Source of the DNA: Plakobranchus ocellatus
Taxonomy: Eukaryota; Mollusca; Gastropoda; Plakobranchidae
Length of the DNA: 22,024 nt
Assembly (NCBI GenBank): GCA_019648995.1
Contig: BLXT01000438.1
Span: 727,552-749,575, forward strand
Direction of reading: 5' to 3'
In this document: positions 1-10,398 of the stretch, piece after piece
Layout of the letters: each line of letters starts with the position of its first letter
How positions within the stretch are numbered: position 1 is the stretch's first letter
The notes under the pieces: generated by a model
What the model was told of the DNA's origin: nothing
Seen by the model: only the letters and a program-made list of their open reading frames with translations
The model's database searches: none
Program-made: the position numbers and the translations under genes

Positions 1-1023
1 TTTTTTTTTTTTTTTAAGTAGAGGTTTCTTTTTTTTTTATCTGTGATAAATTTTTACTTGCACAGTTCTTTTAATCCCTTCATAAATCAAGGACATTTGC
101 TTTTCACTCCACTCTATCTTTCTTAGTGTATTACTCACAGTGACACAGGTATTTTTAAATACATAAACATGCCTTAAGTTGATTGCATAATGTTAGCTTT
201 TTTTTTAAACTTTTGTTTTTTTCACTTGTTTACATGACATTTTTGTTTTGCTCATTTATCTATTAATCTTAATTAGAAACCTTCAGTGTACGATGATCTA
301 GATCTAGGATTTTATTCCTATAAACTAAAGAAATATGTTTATGTAACTAAGGGGAAAGTATCACAGAATTCAAATCTGAAATCAGTTTTCCGCTTAGTTT
401 GATTTTGTATCGCAAAGAGCTACTTACAACTGCTGATCCTTTCTGTCGTGGGTTCGAGCCCTGCCATTGGCACACTGGTCTGACAAAGGGTCTGGAAGCC
501 TGAAATCACCTTGCTGTGGATAGGCTAAATAGAAGAAAACTAAATTACAACTGCTGATTGCATGACCTTTGGCATCTGAGAAATTTTCTCAAGTTGTGCT
601 CGTCATATTTGTCAAGATATACAGAAAAAAAATGGGTTGTTTTTTTTCCAGCTGCTTCATTCCAACTTCATCTTCTTTTTCCTGTCCACAAAGTATGTCT
701 TAAAAAAGACATGCTAGGAATTGTGACAATATATTTAGTGGTGAATGCTCTTGCAGTTAGGTGAATAAGTGCTCATGATTCATTTTGCTACAAGCGCTTA
801 CCTTTGCACACTGGGTTGTAGACACTTTAAAGCTCTTCCAAGGAAGTTAACTTGCATGGTTATCTCCATAATTTAATGCAGTAAAGAGCTTGTTCAAAGC
901 TTTGCTCTTTAAAATTGCATCTTTCAATGCATTGCTAAGATCTTCTTTTGGTTTTATCCCTTTTTTTTTTCTTTGAGTGGGTTTGTAGAAGGTCCTCACT
1001 ATAATATATTTCTAACTTTGCAG
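1..1023 (+). other. Intron of DYNC1LI (3' portion)
   Basis: This is T-rich non-coding DNA leading to the exon A acceptor. No upstream dynein light intermediate chain exon could be recognised in any frame. It contains poly-T tracts (1-15, 31-38, 199-208, 961-970) and a SINE-like insertion near 438-544, annotated separately. Open frames here are short and lack protein-like composition. Confidence 0.75.
438..544 (+). mobile_element. Possible tRNA-derived SINE fragment with RNA polymerase III B-box
   Basis: GGTTCGAGCC at 451-460 matches the tRNA T-arm/B-box consensus (GGTTCGANNCC). It can fold as a T-arm: gtggg at 448-452, the loop ttcgagc at 453-459, and cctgc at 460-464, all pairs Watson-Crick or wobble. 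An exact 14-base direct repeat, ttacaactgctgat, lies on each side (424-437 and 545-558), resembling a target-site duplication. The 3' side of the insert is A-rich (agaagaaaactaaa). No convincing A-box is seen, so the element would be 5'-truncated or decayed. Alternatives are a chance B-box or a tRNA pseudogene fragment. Confidence 0.4.
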
Positions 1024-1128
1024 CAACAAGATTCAACAGCTGGCAGAACACCAAGGCCTGCTGTTCAGCGAACACCTGACCGATCTCCAGCACCTTCTGC
1101 CAACACACCCTCACCTATGAGAGGGAAG
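1024..1128 (+). other. DYNC1LI: DYNC1LI exon A (Pro/Ser/Thr-rich linker)
   Basis: This internal coding exon of 105 nt encodes 35 codons, QQDSTAG to MRGK, in frame at both ends. The acceptor is a weak pyrimidine tract followed by ctttgcag at 1016-1023, and the donor gtatgc starts at 1129. Repeated TP/SP motifs (GRTPRP, QRTPDRSP, NTPSP) are typical of the disordered segment ahead of the adaptor-binding helix, where mitotic kinases phosphorylate vertebrate homologues. The open frame continues into the intron on both sides, so the exon edges rest on splice consensus and not on stop codons. Confidence 0.85.
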
Positions 1129-2964
1129 GTATGCATTCAATGTACACTTGTTAGCCTTGGATGGCTTACACATCATGGTTTAAAAAGGATATTTTTTTAA
1201 GTCATTGCAAAAGAATGAAACCACCAACTAAAACTTGTTTTAACAAATTTGAACAACACAGAATATACATACAATATTTTGCCCTAAAACTTATTGATTA
1301 AAAAAAAAAAAAAATTATTAGGATCTTTAATGATAATTAGTCACAGGAAAGACTCCTTTGAGTGTAGAATATTTTGATGCTGTATCTAATGCCAAATGGG
1401 GGGAACTTTTGCAAAGAGCAAAATTAAAGTTGGCATGTCATACAAATCATCCATTTTATGTTTTCCCTTTCATTTGTGTGGATTATGCCTTTAATAAGTC
1501 AACATATTGCCTGTTATCAGTTTGCTTATAACTCTGGACTCCTTTCTGCAGCTGGATAAGGCTAAAGATTTAACCTTTTCCATGGTGGCAAAACTTGATA
1601 GCATGTGTGGAATGTATGTGGGCTATTAAACTTTGGCATGATAGAGACACAAGTTTTAAGTTAACAGCATTGGCTATGGCATCCTGACATCTGATATGAT
1701 AGACGTGTTGTTAGACCTGAGCTGGTCATCTGCTTCTCCATCTATTGTCTTTAGGTTTGTTATTGAAGTAAATGTTTTAGCCTCCTTTCTTTGTCCCCTC
1801 TGTGCAATATGATTAATCCCTACAGATCTTTCTCTTTAGGTTTGTTATTGAAGCAAATGTTTTAGCCTCCTTTCTTTGTCCCCTCTGTGCAATATGATTA
1901 ATCCCTACAGATCTTTACAGTGTTTATTTTTTTTAATATATCTTTCAGGATGGTAAACCTCAAGCTGGGTCTGCTACAGAAGGTATGCTGGCCAACTTTT
2001 TCAACAGTCTACTTAGCAAAACGCCGGGAGCCCCTGTTGCCAGTAAGTTTTGGATTTCTCAGTCTTTGAGTTAACTTTATAGTCTAATCTGGAATGCTTT
2101 TTTTTTATGTTGTGAGAGAGACATAAAATTTTAAATGTTTTAATTTATTGTTCCCAAAAGAAAGCTCTCATAAAAAGATTTGATCCATTTATAAAAGTTT
2201 GAAATTTACATTCTGTTAAGACTTAAGTTTAAGCTTGACTATTTTTAATATATCTAATGTCAAAGTTCTCTGAGATACCGTAAATGGTTAATAGTCTCAC
2301 ATAATTGGTGGCATTGCAGATTCAAAAATGGATTTCTATGCAGAAAGTCTACATTACATCTGAAGAAAATGTGGGGGAAAAAAAAGAATGAGTAGTTTAT
2401 ACCCCATCGGTTCAGGGTTTCTAGGACTGGATTCATTGTGTAAAACTTTCACACATTATGTACACCGAATTGTTGTAACAAGTGCAAAAAGGAATGAATG
2501 CTTTTGAAAGTTACCCATGCTGTTCTGTTGCAAAGAGCAATGAAGTTTGAACCCCCCCCCCCCCCCCAAACAAAAAACAAAAAATAAAATAAAATGATTT
2601 GAATGCAATAGAATTGTTTTGATGCCATTGTGAACTATGTCTAACATGCATCACACAAAAATAAGTACAAGTTGTTTTATGGCATTAGATTGTTAAATGT
2701 AAAATCCAAGTTCCCAAAATGTCCTTACTTGTGGTGAAAGTAAGAAAAATCAATATAAATAGCCTGAGACAAAAATCTCTTGAAAGGCTAGGTATTTGTT
2801 TAGTTTATTGCTGTTCGTGTCACTACCTTTATTCCTTGGATCTTGTGTGTACAGACAAAGCTGCTGTCACAAGAGACGCCGCTGCTGAGTTAGAGCGGAT
2901 GACGCGAGGCAAGCGGGCAGATTCTAACAACACATCCACAGACTCCCAGGCTCCTCCATCCTGA
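1024..2964 (+). CDS. DYNC1LI: Cytoplasmic dynein 1 light intermediate chain, C-terminal part; join(1024..1128,1949..2042,2855..2964)
   Basis: The light intermediate chain is a subunit of the dynein-1 motor. Its GTPase-like N-terminal domain binds the heavy chain, and its flexible C-terminus binds activating adaptors (Hook, BICD, Spindly and Rab11-FIP families), coupling cargo to minus-end transport. Only the last 102 residues are encoded here. Exon A (35 aa) is a Ser/Thr/Pro-rich, disordered, phosphorylation-prone linker with repeated TP and SP dipeptides. Exon B (31 aa plus one base) carries EGMLANFFNSLLSK, the amphipathic adaptor-binding helix, nearly identical to the vertebrate helix. Exon C carries a second conserved helix, AAAELERMTRGKR, matching the vertebrate AELDRISRK/EELDRMTRK region, then an acidic/Ser/Gln tail ending APPS and TGA at 2962-2964. 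Frames join cleanly (phase 0 between A and B, phase 1 between B and C), and all visible introns are GT-AG. The gene is truncated 5' by the window edge. Which vertebrate paralogue (1 or 2) it resembles is not meaningful, because invertebrates probably keep one pro-orthologue; ELERMT is slightly more type-2-like. Identification is firm; the exon edges come from splice consensus and homology. Confidence 0.85.
1129..1948 (+). other. Intron between DYNC1LI exons A and B
   Basis: This 820-nt GT-AG intron has no coding signal. Its 3' third carries an 85-bp tandem duplication (annotated separately) ending about 30 bases before the acceptor. A 14-base A-run lies near 1301-1314. Confidence 0.8.
1748..1917 (+). 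repeat. 85-bp intronic tandem duplication (2 copies)
   Basis: Copy 1 is 1748-1832 and copy 2 is 1833-1917. Both begin tctttaggtttgttattgaa and run to ccctacagatctt. I see one internal difference (gaagtaaatg against gaagcaaatg) apart from the last base, so the duplication is recent. Each copy contains a pyrimidine-rich stretch with TTTAG and CTACAG, so each offers potential cryptic acceptors upstream of the true acceptor at 1947-1948. Confidence 0.95.
1949..2042 (+). other. DYNC1LI: DYNC1LI exon B (adaptor-binding amphipathic helix)
   Basis: This 94-nt exon encodes DGKPQAGSATEGMLANFF and then NSLLSKTPGAPVA, with one base of a split Thr codon. The acceptor is tatctttcag ending at 1948, and the donor is gtaagt at 2043. 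The helix EGMLANFFNSLLSK has hydrophobic residues M/L, FF and LL spaced on one face. In the vertebrate protein these FF and LL residues insert into the adaptor's hydrophobic cleft. It is the most conserved short motif in the window. Confidence 0.93.
2043..2854 (+). other. Intron between DYNC1LI exons B and C
   Basis: This 812-nt GT-AG intron separates the adaptor-helix exon from the terminal exon. It contains a run of C about 17 bases long at 2551-2567 followed by an A-rich stretch (aaacaaaaaacaaaaaataaaataaaatg). Read on the other strand this is a T-tract running into a G-tract, like other sites in the window. No other feature was recognised. Confidence 0.8.
2855..2964 (+). other. DYNC1LI: DYNC1LI terminal coding exon C
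   Basis: This exon of 110 nt begins after tgtgtacag (acceptor AG at 2853-2854), completes the Thr codon, and encodes KAAVTRDAAAELERMTRG and onward to the stop TGA at 2962. The AELERMTR segment matches the second conserved C-terminal helix of the family. The 14-residue Ser/Thr/Asn/Gln tail is not conserved in sequence, but its length and position are like those of the vertebrate proteins. The intron upstream (2043-2854) contains a 17-base C-run. Confidence 0.92.
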
Positions 2965-5900
2965 TGCTTCACTTCTGCTGCTTTGGTGATGATGGCTATC
3001 TGGGGTTCAGGCTAGACTGGCAGGCTTGAATCTTCTCAACAGTTCTTTTCAAGTCCCCTCATGTCTACATCTTCTTTAGTTCTGATGGAAGGGGAATTCT
3101 GGGGTTCTCATCAAGTCTAATGGTTTGTCCCAAAGTGCTGTCATAGAATATTCTTTGTCTTGATTCTTTGTGAAAGCATCTTTGTATATGTTAGTGAAAT
3201 GTAAATGTGATTTGAAGCAAGTAAGGTCATATCGATCCAGAACTGTTCAGTGCTATGTTGTCAGCCCCTCAAAGCATGGGGCAATGTGATTCTTGTATCT
3301 TTCATTATTGGTTGCTGTAAACCTATTGTTGAAACACAGGGAAAACTCTTCATAATTACTTTTCGTTTTGTGAATTATGGTACTTCAAATTATCATCATG
3401 GGCATATCAAAGCTTAATAGGTGGGTTTTTTCTTTCAAGAATAGGAAATATCCCATTTATCGAATGAAGTATTGTGCGCACCATGATTTATGGAGTAGAA
3501 GTTTAGTTTTTTTTTTCATTTATTGCCAGGTGATAAAGTGGGAGTGTTTCAAATGATTAGAAAAATGAGTATAAAAGCATTTCAAATGATTCCTCTCAAC
3601 CCCACAAGGTTTGACATGTGGAGATCTGATCTCTTTGTTAGTTGTGGGATCTTGCATGAAATCTTGAGGTTCTGGTGCTGTTTTCTGTTTTGTAGATATG
3701 GTTTGTACTTATAACAAACTTTGTGATGTGCACTATTGTGAGTTGTAATGGCTTTTTTTTCTTTAATCTCTGTTGTAAGGGCCTGCAAGATAGATTTGTT
3801 GAGGTTACTACCAATCATATGATCATTAAATCAAGAAAAATTGTCCTTGTCAAGCTTTTATAAGCCATCAAAGCCAAAAGGAAACAATTGTTTTCCTATA
3901 CCTACTAATGGAAGAAAATGTGATGATTTTTTTTCTTTTGTAAAATAATTTACTTTATAGTTTCCTTAGTGAAGTATTCTTTTTTTTTTTTTTTGATTAA
4001 TGATTTTGTAGACAATTTTATCACCCATTTATTCATAGATGTTTGTAAACTGGCCTGCAGTTTATTGGTTTCTGATATACCAGCGCGGGGAAATGGGATG
4101 TAATATGTTGCATTTATATATATTTTCTCAGTAGATTTGAACATTAAAATATTTTATTTAGAATCTTAAAATCAAGTCAATGTGCCGCACATGTAATAGT
4201 CAAAGACCCTACAACGGTAAAATGTTTCCAGATGGTGGGAGACAAAAGTGTTGGGCACGAAGATTCATGCAGGTCTTGATTGAATGAAAAGAAACATGTA
4301 AAAATGATTGAGTGACAGTCCAATATCATTTTGGTCCCCTTCTAATATTGTCTGTATTGATAATCATGATAATCAGCTTTGGTTTTTAGTTATTATTTGA
4401 ACACTTTTATTTTTGTTTGTTTTTGTTTTTTGCTAAGCAGTAGTATAAAAATTGAAACAGAAGTGAGGGGCTTTGTAATTCAGTGTGTAAAAATTTAAAA
4501 TCTTCTCTGTGTCATACATCAGGCAGTATCCTAAATTTTGAACTATAATGAAAACCTATTAGGAAACCCATGTTTCAAGAATTGCAGGGCTGAAAGCATC
4601 TTCAAGGCATGAACTTGAGTGAAAATCAATTTTATTGTATGTTCATTATTGGTTGCTACTTTTTCTTTCCTTGTCCAAACTGAGTTTAATTTCTTAAAAG
4701 TTTCTTCAACTGTTTCTAAGCTCAATAAACAATGTTGAGCAGTGACAGCGTGTAACACAACATGAGAAGATTTATTCTGGCTGAAAAAGGAACAAAGGTT
4801 TTGCAGGGTGAGCCTAAAATTTCAGCTTTAACAAGATCACTGTGTTAGCTTGCAGGCTTTACTTTGACGCCTGCTCCATACACAGTGTTTGTTGAGTTAG
4901 GAGAGTTGACCTATCAAAAACACAAATCCTCAGTTTTATTTGTAGATGTGGAGACTGTATAGGTCAAAGGTGCACACTTCAAGAGATCTCAGTTGTGTAA
5001 ACTGAAGAGAAAATAACAGCTTGACCAGTAATTCTAGCCAGCCAACTAAATTCTGTGGTATTTTAAATAGCTTAATTTTAACCTGTCTATTTTGAAACCC
5101 TTTTCCCCTCTTTCCCCCCCCCCCCTCAAAGAAAATAAATTTCTTTATTGAATTTGGCAGGGTTTTTTTTGTTTGTTTGTAAGAAATGAAAAATTAACCA
5201 ATTATTTCTTATGTTTAGTGAGTGTTTCTCTGCTAAATGCTTAACTGAAGGGACTGGGATGACTGCGAAAACATCACATGACTGTAAGTCAGTGTATACA
5301 GGGATGCATGAGATTGTTGGGATAGTGATAGAGTTGTTACAGCTGAAAGATGTTTGGAAGCCAGCGAATGCTTGTTTTTCCAGTAATTTGTATTGAATGA
5401 CACCAGATGAAAGTAATTCTGATCCAGTTCTCAACTCGTTCAGATTGTGTGTGATGAGGTCTCACAATAGTTCCATAGTGTGAGAGTCAAGCTTTTTTAT
5501 CATATATAGATAATATTTCGATCTACACATTACAAGCTTGGAAGTGATGAAAGTCATGTGTTTAGGCTTTCCATTCTCAGCAAAATCTTGGCCATGTAAT
5601 TCTTTTTTTACCTTTTCAATATTTGTTTGTTTGAGTCATAGCAACAGGAATTATGTAATGGTATTTTATTTTGTACCTCTCAAAGATCATTGCATCTCAC
5701 TTCAGCTAGTCCAAACTTTTGTTAATACTCATTTGAGCTGTCATTTTTTTTATATTTCAAGTGTACCTACATTAATTTATTAAGTATTGTGCTTGTAAGC
5801 AAGTCATATAATTTTTTTTATATCTAATTTTGATTCTCAGTCCTGCGAAGAAACTGGAGGGATTTTAAGATCTTATTATGTTTTGTGAACAGAGAGATCT

Positions 5901-7292
5901 ATGAATGACTCTGCCATTGAAAGTTTGTGTTACAAAATTCTGGTCAGCGGAGAGATACGAGGAAAGTTGATCTAAAGTTTTTATTTTGCCTTAACTCAAA
6001 GACTTCTTCCATCACTGTGACGTGTGCCTCATGTTGCTTTCTGAGAAAAAAAGAAACACTTTTATTTGTGGGAAGCATAATTGTTGCAAATAAATTTCCC
6101 TTCTTTTTTGTTCAATGTTTAGGTTCAACCAGCTGTTTATTTACCCACACAACTTAACAGGACAAAGTTGTTTGCTCCCTCAATAATAATAATCAAGTAC
6201 ACATTAATATACAAGAATAATAACAAATGATCAGAGTTTGCGTCATAGCTTTCCATATGATTGCCATTTGCTCCCTGTCTATATCTTTATTCATTGACCT
6301 CATAACATTTTGATTTCTCATCCCAATCCATTCCTTTTTGTGTCAATGTGAATTGTCTGATCCATCTGTAAGTTTGGCTTTGAGATATCTTTATATGTAA
6401 ATACAAAATTGAAAAAAAAAAGCTTTCAATGCATTAACAGCACAATATCATTAATATTACAAGAATGTTTCTCTCTTTCATTATACATTTCAAGTCAGAC
6501 GTTCAATTTCATGAATGATTTACGACTGTAAATACTTATACGTAAGTTTGTGCTTTAATATTGATTTGATCACATTGTGCATTTTCGTTTGCTACATTTT
6601 CCCAGCTTGTATGATTATTTTGATGAAAGAAACTGACTGAAAAATTTTTTGTATCAACTGACTAAGCAAAGTTACTTACTTGTATTTGCGAATGAGGAGG
6701 GGGAGGGGAGGCTTCATTTTTTGTTATAGCCAACACTCTGGTTTTATTTTCTTTGCTCTATAGCTTTTAACAATTATTACTCTTGTGAGGGTTCAAAAGT
6801 ACAAATGTGATTATGAAATTGTTGGTTCTCCTGCTTGCTTGCCAACTTCTTTCACATAAGTTTTTTTTTTTCATATGGGAAGTTATTCAAGTGCGTGCAA
6901 GAAAGTCAGTGATGATAGTAATTTATATCTGTGTACTCCTTGGCAAAAACATTGATGTGTGAATGAACGTATGTGTGCTGTGGTTCAGGACAGATCTCTC
7001 TTAGTTCTTCTTACAAATTTTGTCACAAGTGTGACTCCTGTTCTCAGTTCTTTTAATTCTCATAATGTCTTGATGTATTGATAATTGAGATTATGACTAT
7101 TTTGGCTGCTATAATTTAGTCCTTTATATTGACAGTTTCCATGCATATATAGCATTAAAATCTCCTTTGTAACCTTTTTTGTTTTATATTTATTTTGGTT
7201 TTTCTTGTTTCTTTTCCATAAAAACCTATAGAATTGTGTACGGTAAATAGTTCAGATGAAATATATGTTGGCCAAGTTTATTTTGACCATGC
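2965..7292 (+). other. Probable DYNC1LI 3' UTR and downstream non-coding DNA
   Basis: T-rich plus-strand DNA follows the dynein stop codon. Open frames are short and low in complexity. Candidate polyadenylation hexamers AATAAA occur at 4724-4729 (followed by GT-containing DNA), 5135-5140 and near 6089, and ATTAAA near 4143. The proximal end of the 3' UTR cannot be fixed from sequence. A C-run lies at about 5115-5126. Frames such as 5126-5434 on the minus strand show no recognisable domain and I do not call them genes. Confidence 0.5.
4724..4729 (+). promoter_or_regulatory. Candidate proximal polyadenylation signal AATAAA
   Basis: This is a canonical hexamer in the region downstream of the dynein stop codon, followed within 30 bases by aatgttgagcagtgacagcg and further GT-containing DNA. 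If used, it would give a 3' UTR of about 1.8 kb. It is one of several hexamers in AT-rich DNA, so use is uncertain. Confidence 0.3.
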
Positions 7293-8117
7293 CTGCAGAG
7301 AGAGAGATTGTGTTCACATGATCACACATGTGCTGGTGGTACCTCTAACACACACCATTGCTTCTGCAGAGAGAGATTGTGTTAACATGATCACACATGT
7401 GTTAATGGTACCTCTAGTACACACCATTTTGCAGAGGTAGGTTGTGTTGACATAATCACACATGTGTTAATGGTACCTCTAGCACACACCATGGCTTCTG
7501 CAGAGAGAGATTGTGTATACATGATCACACATGTGTTATGGTACCTCTAGCACACACCATTTTGCACAGATAGCTTGTGTTGACATGATAACACATGTGT
7601 TAATGGTACCTCTAGCACATACCATTTTGCAGAGATAGGTTGTGTTGACATGATCACACATGTGCTGGTGGTACCTCTAGCACACACCTTGGCTTCTGCA
7701 GAGAGAGATTGTGTTAACATGATCACACAGGTGCTGGTGGTATTTCTAGCACACACCATCGCTTCTGCAGAGAGAGATTGTGTTAACATGCTCACATATG
7801 AGCTGGTGGTACCACAAGCACACACCATTACTTCTGCAGAGAGAGATTGTGTTAACATGCTCACATATGAGCTGGTGGTACCACAAGCACACACCATGGC
7901 TTCTGCAGATAGAGATTGTGTTAACATGAGCACACATGTGCTGGTGGTACCTTTAGCACACACCATTACTTCTGCAAAGATTGTGTTAACAAGAGCACAC
8001 ATGTGCTGGTGGTACCTCTAGCACACACCATTACTTCTGCAGAGAGAGATTGTGTTAACATGAGCACACATTTGCTGGTGGTACCTCTAGCACACACCAT
8101 TACTTCTGCAGAGAGAC
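7293..8117. repeat. Minisatellite, 69-bp period, 12 full units plus a partial one
   Basis: Units start at ctgcag or a variant of it at 7293, 7364, 7429, 7498, 7562, 7627, 7696, 7765, 7834, 7903, 7972, 8037 and 8106 (the last partial). Spacing is mostly 69 bp, with 64-65 bp forms and one of 71 bp. A typical unit reads gcagagagagattgtgtt, aacatgatcacacatgtg, ctggtggtacctctagca, cacaccattgcttct. Two boundary types exist: gcttctgcagagagagattgtg, and a shorter ttttgcagagataggttgtg at 7429, 7562 and 7627. Because 69 is divisible by 3, frames stay open for more than 120 codons on both strands; I read these as repeat artefacts and not as genes. Confidence 0.97.
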
Positions 8118-8339
8118 TTAATATATAGAAAATTACTTACAAATTGTTCACTTTACACATTCAGATAAGGTGTCTATTATGAGTAGAGTAACATGGGAAA
8201 TGAGTATTTTGTTGTCTCATTCAGGAAGGATATGAATATTGTGCTAGGGTCTTCATAAAAGCAAAGTTAGCAACTGCATACTGAACAAAGAACTTTGATG
8301 TTGAGGGACAGGTGGGAGTTTTGTGATTACCTTGTGTTA

Positions 8340-8357
8340 TGTGTGTGTGTGTGTGTG
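8340..8357. repeat. GT dinucleotide microsatellite
   Basis: A short run of alternating TG of about nine units lies in non-coding DNA just downstream of the minisatellite. Confidence 0.9.
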
Positions 8358-8898
8358 AGTGACTGGTTGCCAAAATGGGGTCTGGTCTGAGCACGGAGCG
8401 TTCAAGAAATTGTACAAGTACTTGATATAATGGTATGATTCTAAATATCTTTTTTACAAACCTTTTGTTTACACCCTCTTATTTGAGATGCAGACTGGAG
8501 TGCTGATCTGTATCATGACACAAGAAAAATTACATTTATTTGTTATTGCATATGTATACGTAAATCACCTCCCTTTAAGCAAGGCTCATAGCTGTCATGT
8601 CTTGTGGAGAGGTTGTCAAACAAAAGCTTATATATAAATATTATATAATATATACATTATATGCATCCCGTTTTGTTTCAGACCTGGTCATTTCTTTCCA
8701 AGTATTGTCCATGAGCTCTGTTGTGGTGGCAGATCTTTGTGCAGGTTTCAGTTGCGAATTTTCGAAAATACTTTGTATTTATTGATTAATATACTTATAT
8801 GACAAGTGAAAAAAATTATATCATGCTCCACCTCTCCATTTGCAAGCTGCTGCTGGTAGAAGAAAAAAATGTCCATGTTTCAGTTGACTTCACTTTTC

Positions 8899-8926
8899 CT
8901 TTTTTTTTTTTTTTTTTTTTTTTTTA
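8899..8926. repeat. Long poly-T tract
   Basis: A near-pure T homopolymer, the second longest in the window. It could be the reverse complement of a retroposon poly-A tail, but no adjacent element body or target duplication was recognised. Confidence 0.9.
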
Positions 8927-10392
8927 ACCTAAAGCAATACCATTTTATTTTCTTGAGGAAGGGTGTATGTCTTGATACCAAATTTATCAAATTGAATAAC
9001 ACAAAATACACTTTGACTTTGAGGAAAAATTTTTTTTTTTGTTCCTTCTTTTTCTTTTAAAAACTGACGGCTAAATCTTTACACAGAATCGGTCAATTTG
9101 TATCCAATTTCCAGAAAGTTCAGTGAGTGCAGTTTCATCATAGTCGGAGAATGTTGAGAATATGTAGTCTCATTCTCAAGGCTTGTTTTCTTGCATTGCA
9201 AAACATGAGATGTGAACATGTTTAATGCTCTGCACTCAACACTAATGTGGGACATTCAGGTTTTATTCCCCAATTGTAATTTTTGTTTTCGTTCTAAAAC
9301 ATTTGCTTTCTTTTGACACAAATGTTTTTCGACCAAATTTTCTTCCAAAGACAACTGCAGGCACCTAATACAGGCAAAGTGCAGTGTTGGCTTTTATGTT
9401 GTATGGCAATGCCCTACTTCCCACTCTACATCTTATTACATGCTGTTCTTTTCTCTATTAAAGAGAAAAAGTATGTGGACATACACGCAGTTTGTTTCTT
9501 GTAACATTGTTGTCAGAGTTTTGACAGACTGATCTATGTCGTTGGCATATGATTAAAAAAAATGTGTTTCTTAAATAATTTCGTAGTCAAAAAAAAAGAA
9601 AGAAACCAAAAGGCCTGCTCATCTGATTCCTTGCATGGTGTGGGCTAATGACTCTCACCCTCAGTGCAAACCTAGTTCATACTGTTACCAAACAATTCTT
9701 CACTTTCTCAATGCAAGGAAAACGTCACATGCAGGAGCTACTGAAGAAACATTGGTCCAGATGACGTCGTTTTAATGGGTAAAGTTTTTTTCACAGCAAT
9801 CCCCTTTGCTGTCATGCTTTTGATCAAGAGCTGACCTTTGCATTACTTCCTATCAGCATCATCTCTCTTGCATGGTCACAAGGGAGAAGTTTCTAGAACA
9901 GCTTAGGCTTTTCATTGTCCTGGAGTTTCATAGAAAAGAAGCAAGAAATTTTTTTAAAAAGTAGAATTTTTTTTTTTCAGTTCAAAATACTGGTGGAGTA
10001 GTTCAAACTTTTGAAAGGGGCTTTTTTATACAAATGTCTCATATGAAGAAACTAGAGTGTGGGAGTCCTTAATGGTGTTTTTAGAAAATACATCAGAACG
10101 CACTTCAAGTTAAGTTTCCCGTTTTGTTTTTGTTGTTTGTTTTTTTTTTTTTTACTTGTAAAGTTTGATGATACATTTTATTAAGTAGTGCTTATGTTTG
10201 CAAGATATGTACATGCTATCTGAAGCTAAGGCTTCAGTTTGCTTCCAAAACTATCCATTTATTTGGAATTATTGACTTAAATCGTTTTTGGCTCTGTTGT
10301 TTTTGGTTGGCTGTTCTTTTACTAGTAAAGCTATTGAATGGAAGTAGGGCTGTGCTGGGTGATTGAACATGAAAGCGCCTCGACACTTGTGC

Positions 10393-10398
10393 AATAAA
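10393..10398 (+). promoter_or_regulatory. Candidate distal polyadenylation signal AATAAA with GU-rich downstream element
   Basis: AATAAA is followed about 40 bases later by a GT-rich stretch (tgtttatgtgtgtctctata), the classic arrangement of hexamer, cleavage zone and GU-rich element. It is the best-looking plus-strand polyadenylation site I see between the dynein stop and the convergent boundary. If used, it would give a 3' UTR of about 7.4 kb that includes the minisatellite. Confidence 0.35.

Larger units (their letters stand above)
8118..10392 (+). other. T-rich non-coding DNA, candidate distal 3' UTR or intergenic
   Basis: No gene is recognised. It contains a GT microsatellite near 8340-8357, an AT-rich palindromic stretch at 8631-8662 (tatataaatattatataatatataca), a run of about 27 T at 8899-8926 and smaller T-runs at 9031-9040, 9969-9977 and 10139-10153. 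The plus-strand T bias continues from the dynein gene, compatible with extended transcription in that direction. Confidence 0.5.

Noticed and set aside
448-464. Functional tRNA gene
   Set aside because: Only a T-arm-like segment is present. No A-box, acceptor stem or anticodon arm can be folded around it.
5126-5434. 102-codon minus-strand frame
   Set aside because: It lies opposite the presumed dynein 3' UTR, has no domain or hydrophobic pattern consistent with a known family, and its length is within chance for this much AT-rich sequence.
7547-8021. Long overlapping frames on both strands (151 and 123 codons) that look like repeat proteins
   Set aside because: They arise because the minisatellite period of 69 bp is a multiple of three and the unit has no stop in several frames. 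There is no splice, start or domain support.
7293-8117. CRISPR-like array
   Set aside because: Units are contiguous with no unique spacers, in a eukaryotic genome with spliced genes; this is a minisatellite.
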